DNA of 64,000 bases from Cucumis sativus (taxonomy: Eukaryota; Streptophyta; Magnoliopsida; Cucurbitales; Cucurbitaceae), in the NCBI RefSeq assembly GCF_000004075.3, contig NC_026658.2, positions 26,338,075 to 26,402,074 on the forward strand. Direction: 5' to 3'. Position 1 is the stretch's first letter, and the number at the start of each line of letters is the position of its first letter. Shown here in pieces: positions 12,520 through 24,700 of the stretch. Under the pieces are notes generated by a model that was not told the DNA's origin, did no database searches, and saw nothing but the letters and a program-made list of their open reading frames with translations. Both the position numbers and the translations under genes were made by a program.

Positions 12520-15500
12520 ATGATGCCTCACATGGATGTGCTCCCCGACGACGAGAAGTGTGCCTTGGATATGAGTACCTACGAGAATTTGTCTAATGTT
12601 TGCAATGCACCACCTCTTCACTCTGCTACTCCCATTCCTAAGGATGATACCGATGGTTCTTACGTTTTCGTTACCTCCGTCGATGCTGCTACTAACCTTG
12701 ATCACGCTGCTCCTGATCTTAATGCCCAACCAATGTGTTCTCATATTGTTGATGCCCAGATTCAGGTTCATAATCCTGATGAATTGAAGGATTCCCAATT
12801 CAGCCTTTCCGAGCATATCAAAGAGAGTGACGCAGTTCGGGATAAGATCAGACTGGCGGATGTCCTTCATTCTTCTGACGCCAAGGTGGATGAAGCGGAA
12901 CCTGGACTCCATTCTTCTCAAACCGTGGAACAAACTCGAGTCTTGGAAAACCAGACTATCAACGAATCATTTGATGCGGAGACAAATTCTGGCCAAATCC
13001 ATGGGCTACATTCTCCTCAAGAAGTTGAAGACAATCAGATTCGGGAGGAAAATCAAAGAATTTCTACCTCTGGATCTTCTAACACCGATGCAAATCTTAG
13101 TGGACAAATCGAGGTGGAGTCTTCCCAAATGGCGGAAGATATTCAAATTCATGAGGATAACGGAATTGTGGAAATCATGAAGTCTTCTGGTACCGAGACA
13201 AATCTTGTGGTGAACATTGAGGCGGAGTGTTCTCAGAAGGAAGATGGCATCCAGATTCACAAGGATAATGGAACTGTTGCAATCAAGTTTTCTGATACCG
13301 AGTCGAACCCTGGGGAAGAGATTGAGGTCCAGTCTTCTCCAAAGGCACAGGACAATCAGAATCACGAGGAAAATGGCATAATGAAAGCCTTCGAATTATC
13401 TGATGCCGAGGCAAATCCTAGGTCAGAAATTGAGGTGGAGTCTTCACGGGAGATGGAAGACATTGAGCTTCAGGGGCAAAATGAAGTAGTGGATACAATA
13501 AAATCTTCTACTACTATGGAAAACCGTGGGCAAGAAGGTGAAGTAATTCCCGGGTATAATGAAAGAGTGGTTAGCATTGAATTGTCCAATGCCATACATG
13601 ACAGCAGTGAAGAAGCTGAGATGGAATCTTTCGAGAGAGATGAAGGCATTCAAGAGGCAGAAGATGCAGATGTGGAGGCTGCTGACTGCTGTTGCGTTAC
13701 TGGCAAAGAGATTGTTGATGGGATGGTAAATAAAGATGTGATAAGCGACCCTATAGGAGGAATAGAGGAATCTCAAATTATAACTATGGGTGCTGCTAAA
13801 TCTGACCTAGATCATTCTGATGATTCAATGGAAAACGTTAAGGAGGAATGTACATCAGGGGTTGCCTTGAATGACAAGAACTCTGAGATAACTCAATTTA
13901 CAATTTGTCAGGATGGTGACCATTACCAGGTTGTTGGTGAGGAACTAGAAAATTTAAACAATGAAGTTTGTCTTTTAGAGCCATCAGAAGAAAACAAAGC
14001 GGAGGTGGAGCAGCATTTGGCAGCAACTCCTAGTCCACTAGTCAGTTCAGAAGACATAAATGGTTCTATCTCAATTAGCTCGGAAGATGGCTTGCCGACT
14101 AGTATGGATCAAGATGACCCCTTGGGAACTATTGATGGCAACGACACTGTAGCTAACAGGACCAGCTTCCATGACCACACTGAAACCTTGTCTGGCTCTG
14201 TAGTGTGTGATATTGCTACTGTTGAAACTCATGAATTATCTCCTACGGTGCTTATTACTGATCCAATATTAGAGTTAAATGAGATTACTGTAAATGAACA
14301 AGAGGTGAATCACGTGTTGGAACTAGAAGAGAACTCAGAAATGGTTTCTAATCCTAAAGTGGACAAATGTGAGGTTGAAGTTTTGGAAGATATGGTTTCT
14401 GGCAATGAAGATGATATGCCCACTGCACTCGACAAATCTAAAATTTACTGTGGTGATGACTTTGTTGCTGACAGTCAATTAGTCGCTGAGGACATTGGAA
14501 CATTGGAAAGCACTGACACAGCAGTATCTGCTGTTGTGATAGGAAATACTTCAATTGAAATAAGGGAACCTGCCTCTACGAATTTTCCTAATGATCCATT
14601 AGTGAGATCTGATCTTGATGTTGAGGATTGTACAATTTCTGAAATTGGGACTTCTGCTGGTGATGTTGTCCAACCGGATAAAGAAGTCAGTGAAAGTCAT
14701 GAGGTTGGTTTTCTTGGTAACTCTAATTTAGAAACTAAATGTGAGGATGATCACGTGGAAAAAGATCACCTAGTACCTTCCCATTGTAACGATTGTCCTT
14801 CAGTTGAATGTGAAGAGAGAGGTTCCACTGTTCCTGAAGTTCCTAATGGCGTTGATAAATCTTCTGCAATTCAACTAATTTCTGCTGTTGCAAGAGACTC
14901 AGAATTGCATGATAACAAAAGTAGCTCAAGTCCAACTGCTAATGAGAAACCAGAAGATGACATCAAGATTCCATCCTCCATAGGAGATGATAGGAGAAAT
15001 ATACCTGGCAATGATTGCAGTGTGTCAAACACTGAAATTCTCAAGGATTTTATATTAAACAAAGAAGAGAATCTGCACTTATTGTCCGATGTTGTCTCTG
15101 AAATTGATGGTAAACCAACAACAGAAGAAATTGAGGTCAATCGTGAGGGTTGCCAGAATGAACCATCATCTATTTCTCCAGAAGGTTCTGGTGATGCTTT
15201 AACAGGGCAAAATGTAGGGGCTGAGGCAGGAACAAGGCCGTTTAACTTTTTGGTTAAGGTGCCTCGATTTGATGACAAAAACATAAGAGAGCAGATTAAA
15301 TGTGCTCAGGCAGAAGTTGATTGGAAGACCAAGGACCGAGATGCTATTCGGGTTCAAATACAGACAATGAGGGTAATTATGATCATTAATTTATTGTTTC
15401 GAATTTTATTATGTGTGTGCATGTGTGCGTATTACATATATAAATCTTTCATGGCCCAAATGGTTATCCGATCAGGCTGCATGGAAAGTGTTGAGTGATA

Positions 15501-18405
15501 ATCTTGAAGCAGCTGTGTCGGAGGGAAGAGCTGCAAGAGATTTGCTGAAGTCAAAAAGACTGGAGATAGACTCTGTTCAATCAGTGATAACAAAAGTGAA
15601 GAATGCCATGTCTGTTGAGGACATCGATGGCAGGGTAAGCACATATTTCATCTTCTAGCTAAATATGTTTGCTGCAACTCCCCTCCTTCCTGCTGCATAT
15701 GTGCATGAAGCCCCTGAATTTATCTTTTATTTCAACATTCTGTGACATCATATGCTTCAACGTTTGTAGATACGCAACATTGAACATATGATCGAGCATG
15801 AAACACTGCCACTAAAGGAGGAAAAGCAATTGATTCGTGAAATCAAGCAATTGAAGCAGGTGCGGGAACAGCTTTCATCAACTATGGGTAAGCAGGATGA
15901 GCTTCAACAGGCATTGGACCAGAAAGATCATATTGAAGAGCGCCTTAAGGTATGATCTAGGATTTGAAACTTTGTTTGGGAGGAGGGAACAGAGAGAGGC
16001 AGCTGGAATCTAGGGTTTGATACTTTTGTATCTTCTTTGGCATCTGATCAATGGATTATATAATTCCCTGCTTATCTAAATATGGTTTGAAGCACATGCA
16101 ATGCAGCATAAGATTTAGTATATTCATCTTAAATTTTGTTTTAAAGATGCATAGCTTGTGATATTTGTTAACCGTAACCCTAGTCTAAAACTTGATTTCA
16201 AGTACTAGCAATGCAGCATGAGATTAAGAAAATGCATCTTTAACTTTGTTTTAAAAATATGTATTCACACGATACTTATTAATTGTACTCGGCAGCTATT
16301 AAGAAAGGAGATGGATTTACTGAGGGACAATGTTCTGAAGGCAGAATCAGTTATAAAGGCTGCCAAGAAGAAATATAATGATGAAAGCATAAAGCTGGAT
16401 GAGTTGCAATCCCAGTTTAAAGCAGCAGATAAGATTCGTCAAGAAGCATATGCTAATTTACAGAGTATGAGGAAGCAATTATATGAGAAGGTTTGTAACC
16501 GTATTTTTTTTTTTTTGCTCATAATGGAATCTACTTGTGGCAAGTATTTTAGAAGACATTGTGTGTAAAATAAGTTTTGTAGGTATGAGGACCGTGACCT
16601 TTTTCATTCATTCTTGATAGTTCCCATCGATCTATTTTAGCTGTGAGGAGGATATCCAATCGGGTTTTTCATTGTTTTGAATTATTCAATCTCGGTTGAA
16701 AAATTGCAAGGTGTGGACCCTGGCTTGGGGGGGCTATTTTAGCTTTTAGATAAATCATGCTGCAATTGTATGCATCTTACTTTAGTGGGGTTCTCTTTTG
16801 AGGCTTGTTTTTTTTATACCCTTGTAATCTTTCTTTTTTTATTTCCTCAGTGAAAGCCAATGTTTTTTTGTGAAAGCCAATGTTTTTTTGTGAAAGCCAA
16901 TGTTTTTTTTTTCTTCAAAAAAATGTGTCGTTTTATGTTTAGCGGAGTTCTCTTTTGGGCTTTTTTTTTTCTTTTGATGTCCTTGTATTTTTTAATTTTT
17001 TCTCAATGAAAGATGATTCTATAAAGAAAAAAAAGAACATGTATCATTTTATGTTTATTTCCATCGGTGTTTCTTCACCAGCAGGAATCCTTTAATTATT
17101 GTTACCATGAGAAACTGTAACCGTTGAAATTTGACCTTTCCTTTGGCTTGCAGAACAAATACTGCTGGAAGTATCGGGATGACGCAAAGGAAGCCAGTGA
17201 AATAGCATCAAGTCGAGACATAGAGAAAGTGCAACATTTTTGCGTTAATCAGGTTACTTTATTTTTGCCTTTGTTTTATTGGCATAGTTGGGATACTTGT
17301 TGTTATTGAGTCGATATTGCTATTTCTGATTTTCTTCCATTTTGGGTGTCTGAGTTGTTTTCATGCTCTGACTGATTAATATTTAGGTGGAGCGCATGAT
17401 GGAACTGTGGAACACAAATGCTGAGTTCAGGGAAGAATATATTAAGAGTAACATGAGGAGTACTGTGAGGCGACTAAAGACGTTGGATGGGCGCTCCCTT
17501 GGCCCCAATGAAGAGCCACATGTACTGAATCTTATTGTTAAGGAGGGGTCAGCGAGGGACAATTCTCTTTCAACGGTTTCAACAACCGAGGAATCTGGAA
17601 AACCAATATCTGCTTATGATGCGAGTGATAACAAACCAGAGACCAAAGTAGCCGAAGAGAAGAACCAAATGACAAAAAAGAAGCCTGTAACAGTTGTGGG
17701 CTTAGTGACTGCCCCTAGAAATATCTCTAGGGAGAATGAGGTAGAAGAGCCACCACGACCGGAGGAGATTAAGCGAACAAGAGAAGAAGAGGAGCTGGCA
17801 GCGAAAGTAGAAGAGTTGAGAAAGGAAGAGGAAGCAATGAAGTTGAAGGAGCAACGGAAGTTGGAAGAGAGGGCCAAAGCCAAAGAGGCGTTGGAGAGGA
17901 AAAAACGAAATGCTGAGAAAGCCCAGGCCAGGGCAGTAATCAAAGCACGAAAAGAGGCAGAAGAGAGAGAGAAGGTATAGGGCGCATGTATATGTTTTAA
18001 TTGGCATGGATTAATATTGTGGCTTTCTTTTTTTGTATGGATTACATTTTGATAGCTAAGATGTGTTGTGCACAGCTAAGGGAGAAGAGAGCAAAAAAGA
18101 AGGAAAGGAAAATGGCAGCTGAGACAGAAGCTGGTAATGATTGGGACGAAAGGGATTCTGCTTTAGTCACGGAGACCCCTTCAGAAACTCAGAAGGAAGA
18201 GTCTGAAAACACAGGTAAACCGGGGATGGCAGCGAAGAAGCCTCAAAAAGCTTTGCAGTACACAAAACAGAGCAAGACAAAGTCAATTCCTCCGCCACTT
18301 CGAAATCGGGGTAAGAGAAGGATGCAACCATGGATGTGGGTTCTTCTGTCAACCGTGGTTGTTTTTGCACTGTTCTTCGTCGGACAACAACGGCTTCTCT
18401 ACTAG
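12520..18405 (+). CDS. Proton pump interactor (PPI1)-like coiled-coil membrane protein
   Basis: PPI1-family proteins bind the regulatory C-terminus of plasma-membrane H+-ATPase; the role here is inferred from the family. Exons 12520-15372, 15476-15634, 15770-15949, 16296-16490, 17154-17252, 17387-17974 and 18076-18405 give 1467 residues, far longer than PPI1 at about 610. Residues 1 to about 900 are one exon of acidic, low-complexity sequence with a 36-residue degenerate repeat (about 129-340). The family core starts near 906 (FLVKVPRFDD), followed by long coiled coil: WKTKDRDAIR, REQLSSTMGKQDELQ, ELWNTNAEFREEYI and RTLDGRSLGPNEEPH-type sequence (here RRLKTLDGRSLGPNEEP). A Lys/Glu-rich helix follows (EEELAAKVEELRKEEEA), then LREKRAKKKERK. 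The end is a single membrane anchor, WMWVLLSTVVVFALFFVG, before QQRLLY. This is the tail-anchored layout of the family. The Arabidopsis counterpart is probably At1g20970. Confidence 0.9.
12904..13540 (+). repeat. In-frame 36-codon tandem repeat in the PPI-like exon 1
   Basis: Units start near 12904, 13003, 13111, 13219, 13324 and 13432, a spacing of 99, 108, 108, 105 and 108 bases, always a multiple of three. The consensus is roughly IEVESSQ-x-EDIQIHEDNGI followed by V-x-I-KSSDTE-x-NPG-x-E. Copies differ at many positions, so the expansion is old, but the length is kept in frame. Confidence 0.8.
16700..17040 (+). mobile_element. Two LINE-type 3' tails with a triplicated 19-20-mer
   Basis: In intron 16491-17153 of the PPI-like gene, two successive segments have the form 'ttctcttttg...cccttgtaatctttc...cagtgaaag' and 'ttctcttttgggc...gtccttgtatttttt...ctcaatgaaag...ataaagaaaaaaaag'. 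This resembles cucurbit LINE 3' ends. The first tail contains three tandem copies of 'tgaaagccaatgttttttt' (about 16852-16910). No coding part remains. Confidence 0.5.
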
Positions 18406-21180
18406 ATCATCTTGGTTCGATTTCTAAAGTTAGAATGCAATTCAATTTTATATAGTTATAGAGTGATACACAATTAGTTGGTAAGGGAAAAGAGATAGAC
18501 GTTTGGTTTGGGAGATTCCCATAGAATATATAGATAATGGTAGGCTAATTCTTTGGTTCCTTTCTTAGGATTCATCTGCTTCCAACTTACAAGTTGATGA
18601 AGTCGTTCACTTAAATTAGGAAAGAAGAAAGAAAGAAAGAAAAGAGGAGGCTGGAGGGTTTTCCCATCATTAAGGCGCGCATCGGTTGACAATGACATTT
18701 TATTATTTATTATTTAATTATTTAATTATTATTTGTGTTGATGTGTAGAAATGAAAGAGTGGTTGGGAGGGGAGTTATTGGTTTTGTTAAAATCAGTATT
18801 GTGATTATTAGGAGTTAGGAGAGTGATTGAGTGCATAGTGGTGTGAGAAAGAAAAGAGAGGTGAAATTCCATTCCAACTGGGAGAGTAGAATAGAATAGA
18901 ATAGAATAGAAGCAGATGTTGAGGATGAGTAAGTAAGTAATAGGATCAAAGATGGTAGAGGATGGCGAGTGTGGGGGCATTACATAAATATAAAATATGC
19001 TGTTGGTTGTGAGTCCGTACAAAGGAAGGCCCCCACTGACATTGTGTAGCTATCAGGAACCAGAATCATGGTGCCCCCACCGCTTCTGTGCCATCATCTG
19101 TCTTCTGTACGACGACGTTTATTGGTGCCCCTACAAATGCCCTATTCCCCCTAATGGATCTCACTATTACCACAAACTATGGTCAACGCTCCGATTATAT
19201 ATCCAACCCCCCCTCCTTTTCATCCTCTATAATACCTTTATTATTTATTCATTGCTTATTCCTCTTAAAATCTTACTTTATCTATTAACTTTAAATCTTT
19301 TATCTAACTATATTTATTAACCATCTCTTTCCATACTCTTTTACTATTCTCAAATTAAGCCTACTTGAAGACGACGGTATGAAGTTCTGAAAACTTTTTT
19401 TTAAGTATTAATTGCTTGTTTTAGAATTGTAGCAACCAAAACCCTAAATTTATCATTTCTCCATAGAACTCTATCCACACACACACACACCCGGACATCA
19501 ATTTTGACTTTACGTTCTCCACTTTGAAAATAATTGCACAAACAATAGGAGTACAAAATTAATTTCACTTTATACCAAGCTAATTATTTTCTTCTTGAAT
19601 AAGTTTATATAGGAACAATTATTAACCCGGTTTAGGGTTCATATGGATTGGTTGGGTAATGGGTGGTGTCAAGGTGTGCGTGTGAGTGTGAGTGTACGTT
19701 TTAGAATGACCTGTAAACAGGACGTATAAAACAGCTGGCTGGGGCTGGGAGTCTGGGACTTGGAGTACCCAATCCTTTTCAATGTAGACCCCAACTCCAA
19801 TAACCCATTACCCTTTCCCAGTCCTAATACCAATCCCAATCCCAATCCCAATCCCTACCCTTCTATATTTCTCTCTCTTTTCTCTTTATCTTTCAACTTT
19901 CAATTCTATCTCTCTTTCTCTTTGTTCTTTTTTGTTTCTCTCAATTCTAATTTACAATTCTCCAAATTCTGCTTTAATCATAATTGTTGTTTCCTTATAT
20001 TGTAATTTGGAATTCTTGTTTCTTTATATTTTCCAAATAATTCTGTTGCTTCTCAAATTTCATTTACACTTTCAAGTTCTCAACTTTAAACCATTAAAAG
20101 TGTTCAAAATTTAATCATTAAACTCTCACTCCAAAATACCGGTAAATTGTTTTTTTTTTCTTTTTATTGTGTTTAAGAATATCACAGAAAAATACCTAAT
20201 CAATTCAACAGCTTTAGGTTGTATGCTTAATACCATTTTACTCAACTTTGTGTTTGAATTTCATGTCTGCTGAATTTCAGCAGCATAGAATAGAGTATCT
20301 ATATGGTAGAAATAAATAATTAATTTTTTAAAAAAGATAATAGACTATTTTTATGAGAGAAAAATGCTAATTATAAAGAAAAATGGTCTAGAAAGTGAAC
20401 AAAATATTTACCTTTTGTAATGTATTTTTGTATTTTAGTGATATTTATATATGGAATGTAAATAGGCTTATTTTTGTAAGAAAAATTTAGAGTGTTGGAA
20501 TTTAAAGAAGAAACATAATTGAATTGAGGTGTGATAGTTGAGAATTGGAGCTATATTTACAATTAAAGTCCAATTAAGTTAATGAATTGTGTTTAGATTG
20601 TGAGTTGATACAAGAAGAGTTAAAAATGAGTTGTTATTATTATTTTTGAAATTGAGGAACGTACATAGTCGCACGCGCTGGTCTCACTATTTGACAAAAC
20701 TGTACTTTTCTTCTTCCTGCATTCCTATCCTCCCCTTCCATCTCAATACCTAATCTCTTTCTTTCTATTCTCTTAATTTTACACTTCCTCTTAAATTATT
20801 ACAAAAATACTCCTTACTTTTCTTACCTTTCACTTTCTTTATTTTATTAATAAACGAAAAAGAATAATAATGAATGAATGAATGAATGAATATGTATACG
20901 TATGTGTATATGTTGTTAAGTTTTAAGTGAGTGGGTGTGTTTTTCTTTCACTGCTTGCTGTGGTCGTGTCAGAGTTGCACGGACTGAAGGATAAAATATA
21001 TATATATATATATATAAAGAAAAGAAGGGAAAAGGAAAAAAGGAAAAAGAAAAAAGAAAAAAGAAAAAAGAAAGTGAGGGTGGATTGATTCTTGTTGGTG
21101 TTCAGTTAAGTCGAGGGAGGGCGGCCATGTCGAATTGAAAGCTGAACCCCGTTTTTGTTTTAATTTACGGTTTCTACCAA
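18406..21180. other. Intergenic region between the PPI-like gene and SPL14, rich in microsatellites
   Basis: No gene seen. Simple repeats: (AGAAT)5 near 18886-18911, (AC)n near 19476-19490, (AATCCC)4 at 19832-19855, (AATG)5 near 20870-20890 and (AT)10 near 20996-21016, followed by an AG-rich stretch to 21072. The sequence is strongly AT-rich. The part after about 20650 probably contains the SPL14 promoter. Confidence 0.65.
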
Positions 21181-21185
21181 ACGAC

Positions 21186-21707
21186 TTTCTCTCCCTCTCT
21201 CTCTCTCTTGCTTTGGTGCGTACAGCAGGAAGGTATGAGGAAATACCCAGTTCAGTAACTTATTAACTTTGATTGCTTGCTTGCTTGCTTTCTTGCTTGC
21301 TTGTGCCCCCCTTCTTTCTCATTTTCATATTCATCTTCATACCCACAAATATCAATCAAGATTGCAATTAAAGATACATATTTGCATCTATTTTATCTAT
21401 CCCACTTTCTCCTTCTTCCCTTCTCTTCTTCTTTCTACTTCAACTTCACTTTACAGATCTCAGATCCAAACTCCGATTCTTCAACCAACCAACCCTATAT
21501 GGCCGATCCTCTTCATCATCTTCTTTTCTTCCCTCTCCTCTCCTCCTCCTCCTCTTCTTCTTCTTCTTCTTTTCATTTCCGCCATCTCCTCACGTAGATT
21601 CATCACCTTTTCTTTATATCTATGGATTCACTTTCTTCACCTCTTTCCTTTTAACTTTATAATTCAGAACCCCCATCCCCTTTCCTCCTTTCCCTTCTTC
21701 CTCTTCC
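21186..21707 (+). promoter_or_regulatory. SPL14 5' leader with upstream open reading frames
   Basis: A CT-rich leader with (CT)n at about 21190-21208 and (GCTT)n at about 21274-21303. Two upstream ATG frames precede the main start: 21499-21597 (32 residues, serine-rich in the middle) and 21622-21654 (10 residues). Both end before the main ATG at 21708. Whether both lie on the transcript depends on the unmapped transcription start. Long leaders with uORFs are common in regulatory plant genes. Confidence 0.45.
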
Positions 21708-24700
21708 ATGGACGACCCCGGTGCCCAAGTCGTTCCTCCTATTTTCATCCACCAATCCTTGACTAGTCGCTACACTGATCTCCCTTCCATCCCCAAGAAG
21801 CGTCCCTTATCCTATCATCAGGGTCAACTCCATCCCCATACTTGGAACCCTAAGGCTTGGGATTGGGATAGCTCTAAATTCCTCACCAAACCCTCCAACC
21901 TAAACAACACCACTCTCGATGACCACGATGACACTCTTCGCCTTAATCTTGGTGGTCGTTACGTTGAGGACCCTGTTTCCAAACCCCCCAAAAAGGTCCG
22001 CCCTGGATCTCCCGCCTCTGTCACCTACCCTATGTGCCAAGTCGATAATTGTAAGGAAGATCTCTCCAATGCCAAAGACTATCATCGCAGACACAAAGTT
22101 TGCGAGCTCCATAGCAAATCCTCCAAAGCCCTAGTTGCTAAACAGATGCAGAGGTTCTGCCAGCAGTGCAGCAGGTTAATTTTCCTTCCCTCAATATGCC
22201 TTTTTTTTTTTTTTTATGCGCCAATTCAGAAAAAACTTTCCTTGTTTTTCCTAACTGTTATTGCTATTTAACCTTCTCCCCAGATTTCACCCTCTTTCCG
22301 AATTTGATGATGGGAAGAGGAGCTGTAGGAGGAGGCTTGCGGGGCACAACTGGCGTAGAAGGAAGACACAGCCCGAGGATGTAACCTCAAGGCTGACCCG
22401 GCCAGGAAGTAGAGGACCCCCAAGCACTGGAAATCTTGACATCGTCAGTCTATTAACTGTTCTAGCTAGGGCTCAAGGTCTATCAATTTCCTGATCCAAT
22501 GTCTTATTGTTATTTTGTTTCTCCCTTGCCCCTTCTGACTTTTTGTTTAAATACATTGATTTCAAACATCAGGCAAAAACGAAGACCAGAGCGTGAAGAG
22601 CTTGTTGTCAGCAAATAGTGACCAGCTCATTCAGATCCTCAATAAGATCAATTCACTTCCTTTACCAGCTGACCTTGCAGCGAAGTTGCCCAATTTAGAG
22701 AATTTTAAGGGGAAGGCTCCTCCACAAAGTTCTCTTCAGCATCAAAACAAATTAAATGGTAATCCGTCTTCTCCTTCGACCATGGACTTGCTTACTGTAC
22801 TTTCAGCTACTTTAGCCGCATCAGCTCCGGATGCTCTTGCAATGCTGTCACAGAAGAGCAGTGTCAGTAGTGATAGTGAAAAAACAAGGTCATCCTGCCC
22901 ATCTGGTTCTGATCTTCAGAATAGGCCTCTGGAACTTCCTTCAGTTGGAGGAGAAAGAAGCAGTACCAGTTACCAGTCTCCCATGGAAGATTCCGATGGG
23001 CAGGTTCAAGGAACCCGAGTTGGTTTGCCACTTCAGCTCTTTGGCTCTTCGCCAGAACATGATGCCCCACCGAACTTGACCGCTTCTAGAAAGTACTTCT
23101 CTTCGGATAGCAGCAATCCTATTGAAGAGAGGTCTCCATCATCTTCACCTCCTCTCCTGCAAACGTTGTTCCCCGTGCAAAGCACGGAAGAAACTACCAG
23201 TAATGGGAAAATGCCAATCAGAAAAGAAGTTAATGGTGTTGAGGTTCGAAAACCTCCTAGTAGCAATATTCCCTTTGAACTTTTCAGAGAGTTGGATGGA
23301 GCAAGACCAAATTCGTTTCAAACTATTCATTACCAAGCTGGATACACTTCTTCCGGGTCTGATCATTCACCTTCTAGCTTAAATTCTGATGCTCAGGTAT
23401 CCTGCTGAATATTATCTTGTTTGTGTTTATGGACGTGTGTCATGTGTGTGTGTGTTTGATATCATTATTCATCTTTATTGTGATTTGGAACAATGCCATT
23501 CAGGATCGCACTGGAAGGATAAGTTTTAAGCTTTTTGAAAAGGATCCCAGTCAGTTTCCAGGGACGTTGCGGACACAAGTAAGATTTTAGTTTCTTTTAC
23601 AAAAATTGCTGCAGCTCCATATGCTGGGAAAAAATTCTTAAAATTATGCTTCTAATGTTCTAGATATACAATTGGCTGTCTAATTGTCCATCTGAGATGG
23701 AAAGCTACATACGGCCTGGTTGCGTGGTTCTGTCGGTTTATATGTCCATGTCATCCATTGCATGGGAACGGGTGAGCAAAGAGCTTTATCTGGACTGAAA
23801 TTGTACTGCCTAACATTTTTTTTTAGCTCTAACTAGTCTCGCACGTTCTTTGCCCAGCTTGAAGAAAATTTGGTTCTGCATCTTAAATCTTTGGTTCATA
23901 GTGAAGAGCTTGATTTTTGGAGAAGTGGAAGATTTTTAGTTTATACTGGGAGGCAACTAGCGTCACACAAGGATGGTGAGAACTTACCAGGGTAGTGGTC
24001 TTTGTCTTGTTGAATTTGAACATTCTCTTGTTGTTGGTTATGTATTAGTAATCGGCATCACATTTTTTATCTCGATCTTGTTCATAATATTAAACCACCA
24101 AATTCACCCAAAAGCTTAAGCTAGTAGTTGAAGGCAAATTTAATTATGTTTCACTAACACACGAAATGTGGATAGTCGTACTGTCTAGTCCTTGAAGCAA
24201 TAGGTCATAGGTTTATTGTCGTTGTTGTGTTAAGTTCTGTTTTCCCTGATTGGGTTTTCAGGAAAGATTCATCTGAACAAATCCTCAAAAGCATGGAGTA
24301 ATCCAGAGTTAACCTCAGTGTCACCTTTGGCAGTTGTGAGCGGACAAAAGACCTCATTTTTATTAAGGGGAAGGAATTTGAAAATTCCTGGCACCAGGTG
24401 AGTCCAATGTTATAATGGGATGAATCTGTTCCCTTTTTCTTCGTTTTTCTAGGTTGTGTTTCTTTTGTTCTCTGCTATCTTTTTTTTTCCTCATTTCTAG
24501 AAGTGACATTTCACAATCCTGTAGGATCCATTGCACATCTATGGGAGGCTACATATCTGAAGAAGTAATGGGATTAAGTAGTCTGGGATTAAGTAGTGAG
24601 GGAATTTACGACGAAATACATTCTAGAAGTTTCAAAGTTGGAGATGTATCACCTACTACTCTTGGTCGTTGTTTCATTGAGGTAGATGTTCAGCTTGAAT

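Noticed and set aside
21277..21597. Reading frame ahead of SPL14 as a separate protein
   Set aside because: The sequence is CT-rich leader giving Leu/Ser/Phe low-complexity translation. Only the short ATG-initiated part is kept as a uORF.
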